Assembly (NCBI GenBank): GCA_021769965.1
Contig: JAETRU010000016.1
Coordinates: 1 to 59,503, forward strand
Length of the DNA stretch: 59,503 bases
Direction of reading: 5' to 3'
Origin: Eubacterium sp.
Lineage (GTDB): Bacteria > Bacillota > Clostridia > Peptostreptococcales > Anaerovoracaceae
Below are positions 39,600 through 46,581 of the stretch, piece after piece (within the stretch, counting starts at the first letter, position 1; every line of letters starts with the position of its first letter). The notes under the pieces were generated by a model. It had not been told where the DNA came from, made no database searches, and saw nothing but the letters and a program-made list of their open reading frames with translations. The position numbers and the translations under genes were made by a program.

Positions 39600-39721
39600 T
39601 CTTCACTCTATGTCTTTTGTTTTTGTAAAAAGCTCTTCCATGTTCATACTTACTTCTTACTTCCTTGTTTCCATTTGTTTCTTCTCGTGTTATAATCCTT
39701 TTAGAAAGGAGAACATTCCCC

Positions 39722-40213
39722 ATGAAGGACTATTTCAAAGATACAAGCAATTTGATTTCTTTTGGACTCGCTTTAGTTCCTGCAATATTACTCTTTGTAT
39801 TTGCGCCAACTAAGAAAGTTCCCTATGCCATATTTGCAATTTTGGTACTACTCTGTATGCTTTCTTTGTGGATTGCATTCAAATCTCGTTTAGATCTTCA
39901 CGATGCGACATCCTTGCCAACTATGGTACCTGTTGCATTTTCACAGGGCCGATATCTTTGCAGTCCCAGGGGGATCTTAGTGGTTGATTCAGTGGTCCAA
40001 TTTTTCTCAGTTTCTGATCAAATTGAGACTCCCGCATGTTATGGTTATGTTGAGACTATCGGTCATCATGGATATGCACAAATTGTTCCTATCAATTCTG
40101 GTGATGATAAGCTTCCTGTTGCGCTGTCCCAGATAATCATCCGTCCACTATTGCTCTCCAAAGATCAGTTATACTTAATCCCATCCAATCCACAGGAGGT
40201 AAATCATGAATAG
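39722..40213 (+). CDS. Two-helix membrane protein with soluble domain
   Basis: AGAAAGGAG precedes the ATG at 39,722; a longer reading upstream lacks a site. The 163 residues have two membrane helices (about 11-27 and 33-50) and a beta-rich soluble domain of about 110 residues. A TATAAT at 39,691-39,696 marks a likely promoter. It overlaps the next gene by 8 bases, so the two form an operon. The low GC content and orientation mark it as cargo. Confidence 0.6.
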   Translation: MKDYFKDTSNLISFGLALVPAILLFVFAPTKKVPYAIFAILVLLCMLSLWIAFKSRLDLHDATSLPTMVPVAFSQGRYLCSPRGILVVDSVVQFFSVSDQIETPACYGYVETIGHHGYAQIVPINSGDDKLPVALSQIIIRPLLLSKDQLYLIPSNPQEVNHE

Positions 40214-40565
40214 AAACTGTGTCGTTTACGTAATCGATGAATACCAGTTAGCCATTAATGTAGGAACGTCGCACGGAGTTTCCGTCGGAGACAAGTATCA
40301 AGTCTACGAACTCAGCAATAAAGAAATTATTGATCCATACACCGATCAGTCTTTAGGTTATCTCGAGATTATCAAAGGCACCGGAAAAGTCATTTCTGTG
40401 CAAAAATCCATGTCCATTATCAAATCAATCGAGCGTTCCATAACTCCAACAAAAGTAATTAAGAAGTCTCCGTTTGGCGTTCTTCCTGAAAGCGAGGAAT
40501 ACATCACTCCTGAAGACCTTCCCTTCAACAATCCCGAAGTTGGAGACCTTGTCAAAAAAATTTAA
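40206..40565 (+). CDS. Soluble partner with FlgT C-terminal-like fold
   Basis: The 119-residue protein begins NRNCVVYVIDEYQLAINVGTSHGVSVGDKYQVY (shown here only in outline: a strand, then VGTSHGVSVGD, then QVYEL), followed by LGYLEIIKGTGKVISVQ. This pattern of a beta barrel with a G.SVGD.Y turn resembles the C-terminal domain of FlgT and similar SH3-like modules. It is cotranslated with the membrane protein and may form a complex with it. The function is unknown. Confidence 0.55.
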   Translation: MNRNCVVYVIDEYQLAINVGTSHGVSVGDKYQVYELSNKEIIDPYTDQSLGYLEIIKGTGKVISVQKSMSIIKSIERSITPTKVIKKSPFGVLPESEEYITPEDLPFNNPEVGDLVKKI

Positions 40566-40753
40566 TTTCCTGACATTTTGATGATTATGGCAATCATTGC
40601 TATTATCCATCCTACAAAGAAGCTGCACCGCATGTTCCGTATTTTCTGTTTTGCAGCTTTTTTGTTGTTTTTAAGGTCATACCTGTAATATTCTTTACTG
40701 AATATCATGAATATCCCTAAATAAACCGCCATGCATACTATCCAAACTTCCAT
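40562..40753 (-). CDS. Small two-helix membrane protein, 63 aa
   Basis: GAGGTGAGCCG precedes the ATG at 40,753. Membrane helices lie at about 4-20 and 43-60 with a basic loop between (KNNKKAAKQKIRNMR). It is convergent with the plus-strand cassette and overlaps its end by 4 bases. The right copy of the 57-bp repeat lies just upstream. Confidence 0.5.
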   Translation of the reverse strand: MEVWIVCMAVYLGIFMIFSKEYYRYDLKNNKKAAKQKIRNMRCSFFVGWIIAMIAIIIKMSGN

Positions 40754-40764
40754 CGGCTCACCTC

Positions 40765-40822
40765 TTCACCTCCCTCTTCATTCCGGTTTGTTTACACCTG
40801 TTCAAACAGTTTTTCATAGTCT
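40765..40822. repeat. 57-bp direct repeat, right copy
   Basis: This copy shares 45 identical bases with 39,542-39,586 and lies 1,223 bases from it. Recombination between the copies would remove the two-gene cassette and one small minus-strand gene. Confidence 0.8.
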
Positions 40823-40893
40823 CATTCAATTTCAACAGAATTCAATAACTTGTACCGTTTAATCATTTCAAACACTATATTTTGTATTTTGCC

Positions 40894-40930
40894 TTGACAA
40901 TAAATTGATTTATTATTATCATTAAATCAA
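40894..40930 (+). promoter_or_regulatory. Promoter with inverted repeat before the KTSC gene
   Basis: TTGACA (40,894-40,899) and TATCAT (40,917-40,922) are 17 bases apart. TTGATTTA (40,905-40,912) and TAAATCAA (40,923-40,930) form an inverted repeat across the -10 region, a likely operator. Confidence 0.6.
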
Positions 40931-40968
40931 CTAGTGAATCATAGCTATTAACGAAAGGAGGTGAAAGT

Positions 40969-41178
40969 ATGCAAATGATTGCAGTTGCTTCCAGTAACTT
41001 ATCTGCTGTTGGATATGACCGCGAAGCTCAAACTTTGAGAATCCGTTTTCACAATGGGACCTATGATTACTATGGCGTACCAGAAGCTGTGTATCTTGCC
41101 CTCATGAATGCGTCTTCAAAAGGACAATATCATGCGGCTCACATAAAAAATGTATACAGATACAGACGTGTCGGTTAA
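40969..41178 (+). CDS. KTSC domain protein
   Basis: The 69 residues match the KTSC domain: VASSNLSAVGYDREAQTLRIRF, TYDYYGVPEAVYLALMNASSKGQYHAAHIKN (in parts). KTSC domains occur alone or fused to RNA-related enzymes, and the role is not established. AAAGGAGGTGA stands before the ATG. It converges with the minus-strand gene after cro. Confidence 0.8.
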   Translation: MQMIAVASSNLSAVGYDREAQTLRIRFHNGTYDYYGVPEAVYLALMNASSKGQYHAAHIKNVYRYRRVG

Positions 41179-41318
41179 TCAGTAATCACAAGTACTACAG
41201 CAGGGCCGTTAATTTTTATTTCTTCATCTTGATACGGCTCTGCAATAGTTACTTCAACCCCATCTCGTTTCTTTAGTTCTTCAACCAAACTGCAAGTATT
41301 CACTTTCTCTAGTTCCAT
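41175..41318 (-). CDS. BC1881-like small phage protein, 47 aa
   Basis: The ATG at 41,318 lies 5 bases after the cro-like gene stop. The protein reads CSLVEELKKRDGVEVTIAEP then ends NGPAVVLVITD, like small BC1881-type proteins found after cro in many Bacillota phages. It overlaps the KTSC gene end by 3 bases. Confidence 0.55.
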   Translation of the reverse strand: MELEKVNTCSLVEELKKRDGVEVTIAEPYQDEEIKINGPAVVLVITD

Positions 41319-41323
41319 AGGCC

Positions 41324-41539
41324 TCATTTCTCCATTTCTTTAACAAAGTCCATCGGATTCACATCAAGGAAATTACAAATCCGCATGTATTCCCCGGCTC
41401 GCAAATTCCTATCTCTTGCCCCATTAAGGAGACTGTCATACAAAGACACATATGGAATTCCTGTATCCCTCGACATCTTCGCTAAGTTGATGCCTTTGTT
41501 TTTTATATATTCTCCTATGGCTTTTGTTTGAGCATCCAT
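41324..41539 (-). CDS. Cro-like HTH regulator
   Basis: The protein has 71 residues from ATG 41,539 with GGAGGTGATTTG before it. INLAKMSRDTGIPYVSLYDSL is the helix-turn-helix. It is the first gene of the minus-strand early operon and is transcribed divergently from the repressor. It should act as Cro, favouring lytic growth. Confidence 0.8.
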   Translation of the reverse strand: MDAQTKAIGEYIKNKGINLAKMSRDTGIPYVSLYDSLLNGARDRNLRAGEYMRICNFLDVNPMDFVKEMEK

Positions 41540-41578
41540 CAAATCACCTCCTTAAAACGAATTTTTCGTTGTATCTTT

Positions 41579-41665
41579 ATGATAATATCGTTTTATTCGT
41601 TTGTCAATACTTTTTATCGATATTTTCGATATTTTTATTGACATAATAAAAATATTCGTTATAAT
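41579..41665. promoter_or_regulatory. Divergent cI/cro promoter-operator region
   Basis: For the repressor, TTGACA (41,638-41,643) and TATAAT (41,660-41,665) are 16 bases apart on the plus strand. For cro, TTGACA (41,607-41,602) and TATCAT (41,584-41,579) are 17 bases apart on the minus strand. Repeated ACGAA/TTCGT and ATCGATATTTTCGATAT motifs overlap both promoters and are the likely operators. Confidence 0.75.
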
Positions 41666-41697
41666 GAAAGTAAGATTACACAAAGGAGAAAATCAAA

Positions 41698-42171
41698 ATG
41701 CCTGCAAAAAACATCGCCACAACTTTAAAAGAGTTGCGGAAAAAGGCTAATTTAACCCAAAAACAAGCCTACGAACATATCGGTGTCGCACAGTCAACAT
41801 TTAGTTCCTGGGAAACCGGCAAAGCTGAGCCATCAACCGAGGTTCTTCTTCGACTATGTCAGCTTTATAAGGTAGATGATATCCTCGGGGCATTTGGATA
41901 CGACGGATATAACGAGGACGGATCGTTACAACTAAATATAAATGAAATCGATATCATTGAAAAATATCGTCATCTTGATGCTCATGGAAGAAAGATGGTG
42001 GATTTTACTTTAAAAGAAGAATATAACCGAATTATGTCTTCTGAAGAATTCAAACCTGCCCACGAACCTGATTATTTAATGCCAGTAGCTGCACATGAAC
42101 GTACTGATATTGAAGTGACAGATGAAATGCGTAAATTTGATGATGATATTATGGACGATGAAAATTTCTAA
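41698..42171 (+). CDS. CI-like repressor, XRE family
   Basis: The 157 residues start with an XRE helix-turn-helix (LTQKQAYEHIGVAQSTFSSWE), followed by a helical linker and an acidic C-terminus without a peptidase domain. The next gene encodes an ImmA-like metallopeptidase, the partner that cleaves such repressors on DNA damage in ICEBs1 and phi105-type phages. It should keep the prophage silent. CAAAGGAG precedes the ATG. Confidence 0.88.
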   Translation: MPAKNIATTLKELRKKANLTQKQAYEHIGVAQSTFSSWETGKAEPSTEVLLRLCQLYKVDDILGAFGYDGYNEDGSLQLNINEIDIIEKYRHLDAHGRKMVDFTLKEEYNRIMSSEEFKPAHEPDYLMPVAAHERTDIEVTDEMRKFDDDIMDDENF

Positions 42172-42207
42172 ACACAGTCGTGAGACATGGGTTAAGGAGG
42201 TTGATTT

Positions 42208-42606
42208 ATGACGTATGAACAACTACTCGACGAAGCTTTTGTGGAGGGACTGATTGTAAAAGAAAAACCTCTTCAAAGCGGAGACGGAAGAATAAAAGGC
42301 ACCCGGATCGCCATCAGAAAGGATATTGAAACCTCGAATAAGAAGATGTGCGTTCTCGCCGAAGAAATCGGTCACTATATGACCAGCACCGGGAATATCT
42401 TAGACCAATCAGATCTCAACAATGCCAAGCAGGAACGCCGGGCCAGAGTCTGGGCGTTTAACCGCGTGATCCCCGTGGAACGGATCATTGAGGCAGCGTC
42501 AAAAGGATATACGCAAGTATATGAGATGGCAGAATACTTGGATGTAGACGAGGAGTTCCTGCGTGAAGGACTTGCATATCATGGGATATTGGATATATCG
42601 TTGTAG
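42208..42606 (+). CDS. ImmA/IrrE-family metallopeptidase
   Basis: The 132-residue protein has the zinc region VLAEEIGHYM. The usual HExxH motif is replaced by EExxH, as in many phage ImmA-like proteins. A following QERRARVWAFN segment is also typical. It probably cuts the repressor encoded upstream and so triggers induction. Confidence 0.85.
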   Translation: MTYEQLLDEAFVEGLIVKEKPLQSGDGRIKGTRIAIRKDIETSNKKMCVLAEEIGHYMTSTGNILDQSDLNNAKQERRARVWAFNRVIPVERIIEAASKGYTQVYEMAEYLDVDEEFLREGLAYHGILDISL

Positions 42607-42617
42607 CCAAAATTCTA

Positions 42618-42668
42618 TACGTAATATTACGCATCATCATTGACATACGTAATATTACGTGTTATAAT
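42618..42668 (+). promoter_or_regulatory. HicAB promoter with two palindromic operators
   Basis: TTGACA (42,640-42,645) and TATAAT (42,663-42,668) have a 17-base spacer that contains the palindrome ACGTAATATTACGT (42,647-42,660). A second copy, CGTAATATTACG, lies at 42,620-42,631. This arrangement suits autorepression by the HicB ribbon-helix-helix domain. Confidence 0.8.
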
Positions 42669-42697
42669 GAATTCAAGATGAAGAAAGGAACGACAAC

Positions 42698-42886
42698 ATG
42701 CCACTCACACCGAAACAAATGATAAAACTTTTGAAGAAAAACGGGTTCGAGGTCATCAGTCAGAACGGCTCCCACGTGAAGCTCCGTCAACCTGAGGCAG
42801 GGATTCAAACCATCGTTCCCCTTCACAGCAAGGACCTGAAGAAAGGCCTTGAAGAAGCAATCTTGAAGCAGACAGGACTTAAATAG
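42698..42886 (+). CDS. hicA: HicA toxin
   Basis: The 62 residues match HicA: LTPKQMIKLLKKNGFEVISQNGSH contains the catalytic His in the GSH motif, then VKLRQP and VPLHSKDLKKG. HicA is an mRNA interferase with a double-stranded-RNA-binding fold. It is encoded before its antitoxin and may stabilise the prophage or abort infection by other phages. Confidence 0.92.
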   Translation: MPLTPKQMIKLLKKNGFEVISQNGSHVKLRQPEAGIQTIVPLHSKDLKKGLEEAILKQTGLK

Positions 42887-42914
42887 TCCTGCTACATCGA
42901 TCAGGAGGTAACTT

Positions 42915-43310
42915 ATGAACAATAAATATTTCTATCCTGCGCTCTTCCATAAAGCTGAAGAAGGCGGCTACTGGGTATCCTTCCCGGATCTGCCTGAATG
43001 CTTTACGCAGGGGGAAGATATGGCTGAAGCATACAAAATGTCCGTCGATGCTTTAGGCCTCGCCCTTGAAGATCGCGTAAAAGAAAGCGATATGCCAATG
43101 CCATCTGCAGTTGAAGACATTGAAGTTGAATCGAATTCTTATGTAGTCATCATAGAGTTTGATATGCTTGAGTACAAAAAGCGGACTGCGTCGCAAGCCG
43201 TAAAAAAAACGTTAAGCATTCCAAGCTGGCTGAACGAAGAAGCGACTGCCAGAGGAATCAATTTCTCTGCGGTCTTGCAGGAAGCGCTGAAAGAGAGGCT
43301 CGGAATATGA
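42915..43310 (+). CDS. hicB: HicB antitoxin
   Basis: The 131-residue protein has the HicB fold: YPALFHKAEEGGYWVSFPDLPECFTQGED and AYKMSVDALGLALE (in parts), then a C-terminal ribbon-helix-helix (LSIPSWLNEEATARGINFSAVLQEAL) that should bind the palindromes upstream. It neutralises HicA and represses the operon. Confidence 0.92.
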   Translation: MNNKYFYPALFHKAEEGGYWVSFPDLPECFTQGEDMAEAYKMSVDALGLALEDRVKESDMPMPSAVEDIEVESNSYVVIIEFDMLEYKKRTASQAVKKTLSIPSWLNEEATARGINFSAVLQEALKERLGI

Positions 43311-43444
43311 ATCCAGAAAAAGAAAGCAGCTATAACACCGCTGCAGCAGACTGGAAGGATATCGAAGAGGTTGTGCCGGATGAGATCGACATCGCCATGC
43401 TGGCAGACATCGCGCAGAATCCAGACTGCAAAGAATTTATCTAA
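43307..43444 (+). CDS. Third gene of the hic operon, 45 aa
   Basis: The ATG overlaps the hicB stop (ATGA). The product is very acidic (EEVVPDEIDIAML). A terminator follows, so it is the last gene of the operon. It has no recognised domain. A role in tuning the toxin pair is possible but unproven. Confidence 0.5.
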   Translation: MNPEKESSYNTAAADWKDIEEVVPDEIDIAMLADIAQNPDCKEFI

Positions 43445-43448
43445 AACA

Positions 43449-43483
43449 AAAACGCCCCCATCGCCAAACAGGAGCGTTTTATA
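43449..43483 (+). terminator. Terminator of the hic operon
   Basis: AAAACGC (43,449-43,455) pairs with GCGTTTT (43,474-43,480), ending in a T-rich stretch. Confidence 0.65.
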
Positions 43484-43594
43484 TCAGGCTGTGTGATACA
43501 ACCCGAACTTAGAACATTCAAATTGTATCACATCCGGCCCTGTTTTTCAATTGATTCAGGGTATTTTTATGCCCAAATTCAGGAGGATGATACA

Positions 43595-44764
43595 ATGGCA
43601 AAGAAAACGAACACGAAAGTCAACGGCAAGGATTACTACCGGATCCGCCGGAAGGTCGGCGAAGATGAAAACGGAAAAGCCATCATGAAGTCATTTTACG
43701 GTGATGGAAAGAAAGAGGCCGAAGAAAAATGTCATCAATACATAGAAGAGCTCAGTGCATCGCCCAATAAGAATCGAGCAAACTCTCTGGGCAAAATTGC
43801 TTTGTTTTATACGTATCAGGTCCTGCTCAATGAAAACCTTGCTCCCGCCACTATCGAATTATATGAGCGTCAATATCGAACGAAACTTGCTCCATCCAAA
43901 CTTGCGACCAAACCCATCAAGGATGTAACGAGCAGCGACATACAAAAATTTTTAAATGAACTGGCATCAGGCAAACTGGATGGGAAAGAAATCAGAATTG
44001 CCCAGTCTGCGATAACATCACTGAGCAAGTATCTGCGTAAGCTTTTTCGCTATCTGGCTGTTGAAGGATACTGTACCAACCTGATGGACAATATCACTAT
44101 CCCAAAGGTCTTATCCAGAAATTTATCCGATCTGGATCATGAAATTCTGGTTTTCAGCGAAGATGAGATATCAAGAATCATTGCTTATCCCGCCCGCTTC
44201 ACTTTTCTTTTTCAGCTTGCTCTGGCTACAGGACTACGCGAGGGAGAACTGCTGGCGCTTAAATACAATGACTTCGACGGAAACTCTATCCATATTCGCC
44301 GGCAGCTAAATTATCACTATCGGATTTCTTCTGATGGAGAACGCGAGCGTGTAGGGGTTATCAAGAGGCCAAAATCCACAGCCAGTGTGAGAACTGTTCC
44401 CCTCCCAGACAATGTCCGGTCTGCTTTTCTTGTGCACCAAAGGGTTCACCAGGAAGAGATGTGGGAGAAAGATTATCAGACTAATTACGTATTCACAACC
44501 TCCTCCGGACAATTCTTAGATCGAGCCAATTTTACCAGAGCGTGGCGCCGACATCTCAAAGCTGCCCATGTTCCTTACAAAAAATTTCATTCATGCCGAA
44601 GCACCTACTGCACTTTACTTTGCAAGCGCGGCGTTCCTCTGGAAACAGCATCAAAACTGATGGGACACAGTGATATCAATATCACTGCTGCATACTATCG
44701 GTTCGTAAATCAGGAAGAGCTGATGCTGGCAGCTGACAGCATCAATGATATCTTCGACCTATAA
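43595..44764 (+). CDS. int: Tyrosine recombinase integrase
   Basis: From ATG 43,595 (AGGAGG before it) the protein has 389 residues; a longer upstream frame lacks a ribosome binding site. The N-terminal part has an AP2-like arm-binding region (YYRIRRKVGEDENGKAIMKSF, in parts) and a SAM-like core-binding domain. The catalytic domain shows Arg in ATGLREGELLAL, HSCR with His and Arg, LMGHSDINIT and the nucleophile Tyr in AAYYRF. It lies next to attR and integrates the phage into tRNA-Val. Confidence 0.95.
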   Translation: MAKKTNTKVNGKDYYRIRRKVGEDENGKAIMKSFYGDGKKEAEEKCHQYIEELSASPNKNRANSLGKIALFYTYQVLLNENLAPATIELYERQYRTKLAPSKLATKPIKDVTSSDIQKFLNELASGKLDGKEIRIAQSAITSLSKYLRKLFRYLAVEGYCTNLMDNITIPKVLSRNLSDLDHEILVFSEDEISRIIAYPARFTFLFQLALATGLREGELLALKYNDFDGNSIHIRRQLNYHYRISSDGERERVGVIKRPKSTASVRTVPLPDNVRSAFLVHQRVHQEEMWEKDYQTNYVFTTSSGQFLDRANFTRAWRRHLKAAHVPYKKFHSCRSTYCTLLCKRGVPLETASKLMGHSDINITAAYYRFVNQEELMLAADSINDIFDL

Positions 44765-44767
44765 CCA

Positions 44768-44787
44768 AGTGGCTAAAAAGTGGCTAA
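44768..44787 (+). promoter_or_regulatory. Candidate integrase arm-type sites, right
   Basis: Two AGTGGCTAA direct repeats lie 11 bases apart (start to start), just after the integrase stop and 51 bases before the attR core. They match the pair at 611-630. Confidence 0.6.
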
Positions 44788-44802
44788 ATCAAAAAATGTA
44801 AA

Positions 44803-44841
44803 AAATTGCAAGCTTTTCGTCCTCTGAAACCCTTGCAATTT
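44803..44841 (-). terminator. Phage-supplied terminator for tRNA-Val
   Basis: AAATTGCAAG (44,803-44,812) and CTTGCAATTT (44,832-44,841) form a 10-bp stem followed on the minus strand by a T tract. The loop resembles that of the displaced host terminator at 410-448 (both hold TTTCAGAG). The phage thus restores a terminator downstream of the tRNA. Confidence 0.65.
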
Positions 44842-44886
44842 CAATGTGTTGGTGATTTGTGGCAGGCTCGAACTGCCGACCTCCTG
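44839..44886. repeat. attR core, 48-bp direct repeat with attL
   Basis: This copy is part of the intact tRNA-Val gene and is identical to 446-493. It marks the right boundary of the prophage. Confidence 0.93.
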
Positions 44887-44925
44887 GTTGTCACCCAGGT
44901 GCTCTCCCAGCTGAGCTAACAAATC
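44850..44925 (-). tRNA. tRNA-Val(GAC)
   Basis: The 76 bases fold into a complete cloverleaf: acceptor GATTTGT/ACAAATC, D stem GCTC/GAGC, anticodon stem CCTGG/CCAGG with loop GTGACAA (anticodon GAC), variable loop of five, T stem GGCAG/CTGCC with TTCGAGC, discriminator A and encoded CCA. It is the integration target and stays intact because the phage core replaces its 3' end. Confidence 0.95.
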
Positions 44926-44945
44926 ACGCCCAAGCTACTTGAATA

Positions 44946-44975
44946 AGTATAACACAATCGGCTCGGGTTAGGCAA
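44946..44975 (-). promoter_or_regulatory. Promoter of tRNA-Val
   Basis: On the minus strand TTGCCT (44,975-44,970) and TATACT (44,951-44,946) are 18 bases apart, about 20 bases before the tRNA 5' end. A GGTTAGG-CAAT-CCTAACC inverted repeat (44,966-44,983) overlaps the -35 box. Confidence 0.5.
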
Positions 44976-45092
44976 TCCTAACCTTGCATATTTTTCACTT
45001 TTATGCAGCTGCAACACCTTTTCGCCGGTCGCCTTCCCAATTCGTCTCCCGCTGATCGCGCGGAACACAGATGCGGATTTATACCGTCCAGA

Positions 45093-45450
45093 GTTCGGCA
45101 TTCTGTTCGGCACTGACGATGAATTCCGCTGTTTTGCCGAACTATATTCCCAGAGTCCGGTATTCTGTTCGGCACTGACGATGAATTCCGCTGTTTTGCC
45201 GAACTATACCCCCGAAGTTCGGCATTCCGTTCGGCACTAGAGATGAATTCCACTGTTTTGCCGAACTGCCCCCGAAGTTCGGCATTCTGTTCGGCACTGA
45301 CGATGAATTCCGCTGTTTTGCCGAACTATGCCCCCGAAGTTCGGCATTCCGTTCGGCACTGGAGATGAATTCCGCTGTTTTGCCGAACTATACCCCCGAA
45401 GTTCGGCATTCTGTTCGGCACTGACGATGAATTCCGCTGTTTTGCCGAAC
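45093..45450. repeat. Minisatellite of six 60-62-bp units
   Basis: Units begin at 45,093, 45,155, 45,217, 45,277, 45,339 and 45,401. Each unit carries GTTCGGCA twice and TGCCGAAC once, so each can form a hairpin, with GATGAATTCCRCTGTTT in the loop. The period is not a multiple of three and reading frames through it have no support, so it is non-coding. It fills most of the gap between tRNA-Val and the EamA gene. The rest of 44,984-45,509 shows no gene. Confidence 0.9.
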
Positions 45451-45509
45451 TGCCGGCCACAGCAAAGGCATTCGGCCATAACTAAGACTACCGGCCAGGC
45501 AGCCCATCA

Positions 45510-46391
45510 CTACCGCCCTGCCGCAAATATCACCACGCCCGCGGCAAGAAGCGCAAACCCGATCCATCCCTTTTTTGTCAGCTTTTCATGTAGGAAGAAC
45601 CTGGACAGAATAATAGAGATCACCATACCCATGCGGTAGATGGTCATGATGATTGCCGCTTTGCCCAGATACAGCGCTTTGTACACCATCACGTGGCCCA
45701 CGCCGCTGGCTGCTGCGCCCAGCAGGATAAACAGCCAGGTCTTCCCTGTGATTTTACCTGCCTGCGGCCATTTGTGCCTGACAAACAGGATCACCCACAG
45801 AGTCAGCACAACGATAATATAGCGGAATGTGCTGGTCACATTAGTGTCGATCGGGGCTCTGTCAGCTTTGACGATCACATAAGAGACCGACGCGAACACA
45901 GCAGACAGGGCGGAAAACAGGATCCATCTCTGGTCGCTTTTTAAAATGTTCTTGTCTTTGAGGGCTGCCAGCTCCTGACGATCCATCATCAGAAGGGTTC
46001 CTGTAATGATCATGACCGTGCCCGCTATCATAAACAGGGTGATCTTCTCTTTGATAAAGATAGCGCACAGAGCCATGGACACCACGATGGTCAGGCTCTG
46101 AATGGCCAGAAACACGCTGACGCTGCCGCCAGCCAGACCCAGAAAATAGAAGACCCATGAAATGGACAGGATCACTCCGGACGCCGCCACAGACACCCAC
46201 GTCCAAAGGCCCATATCGCCGGTCTGCGCAAAAGCTCCCGTAAACAGCGCCGTCACCGCAAACGCCGCCAGAAGCACTGTGTTGGTCACCGCTCCTGTCA
46301 CATAGGGGTCGGCGTCTTTGATGCCGATCTTTGATAGGATCGTAGATACTCCGATAAAAACCGCGGCCAGCGCCGCAAGTAAAAGCCACAT
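45510..46391 (-). CDS. EamA-family transporter
   Basis: The 293 residues form ten hydrophobic helices in two homologous halves, the EamA/DMT plan of metabolite exporters. Visible family features are the start with a small helix pair (LLAALAAVFIGVSTILSKIGI) and the KEKITLFMIAG and HEKLTKKGWIGF motifs at the ends of each half. The substrate cannot be told. It is the first host gene right of the tRNA. Confidence 0.82.
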   Translation of the reverse strand: MWLLLAALAAVFIGVSTILSKIGIKDADPYVTGAVTNTVLLAAFAVTALFTGAFAQTGDMGLWTWVSVAASGVILSISWVFYFLGLAGGSVSVFLAIQSLTIVVSMALCAIFIKEKITLFMIAGTVMIITGTLLMMDRQELAALKDKNILKSDQRWILFSALSAVFASVSYVIVKADRAPIDTNVTSTFRYIIVVLTLWVILFVRHKWPQAGKITGKTWLFILLGAAASGVGHVMVYKALYLGKAAIIMTIYRMGMVISIILSRFFLHEKLTKKGWIGFALLAAGVVIFAAGR

Positions 46392-46581
46392 TTGTCAAAC
46401 CCTCTTTTCCGATAATTTAAAGATCGTTTCAGCGCTATTCTTTACCAAAGAAGGCTTTACTATGCGCTCCGCTTCAGATCAATACCACTCAGACCCGAAA
46501 AATCCATAAAGCTGGTAGCAAAAAGTATCGAAGTGATGTATAATGAGATCAACAAAAAACAGAAAAAATAAGGAGTCACTT

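Noticed and set aside
39496-39723. 75-codon minus-strand frame antisense to the 5' leader of the membrane cassette
   Set aside because: No ribosome binding site. Only its last part, within the 57-bp repeat, is shared with the other copy, and this is reported as a repeat.
45093-45450. CRISPR array
   Set aside because: There are no unique spacers between constant repeats: the whole 62-bp unit is repeated. No cas genes are nearby.
44978-45479. Two minus-strand frames through the 62-bp repeats
   Set aside because: The period is not a multiple of three, so each unit is read differently. There is no ribosome binding site.
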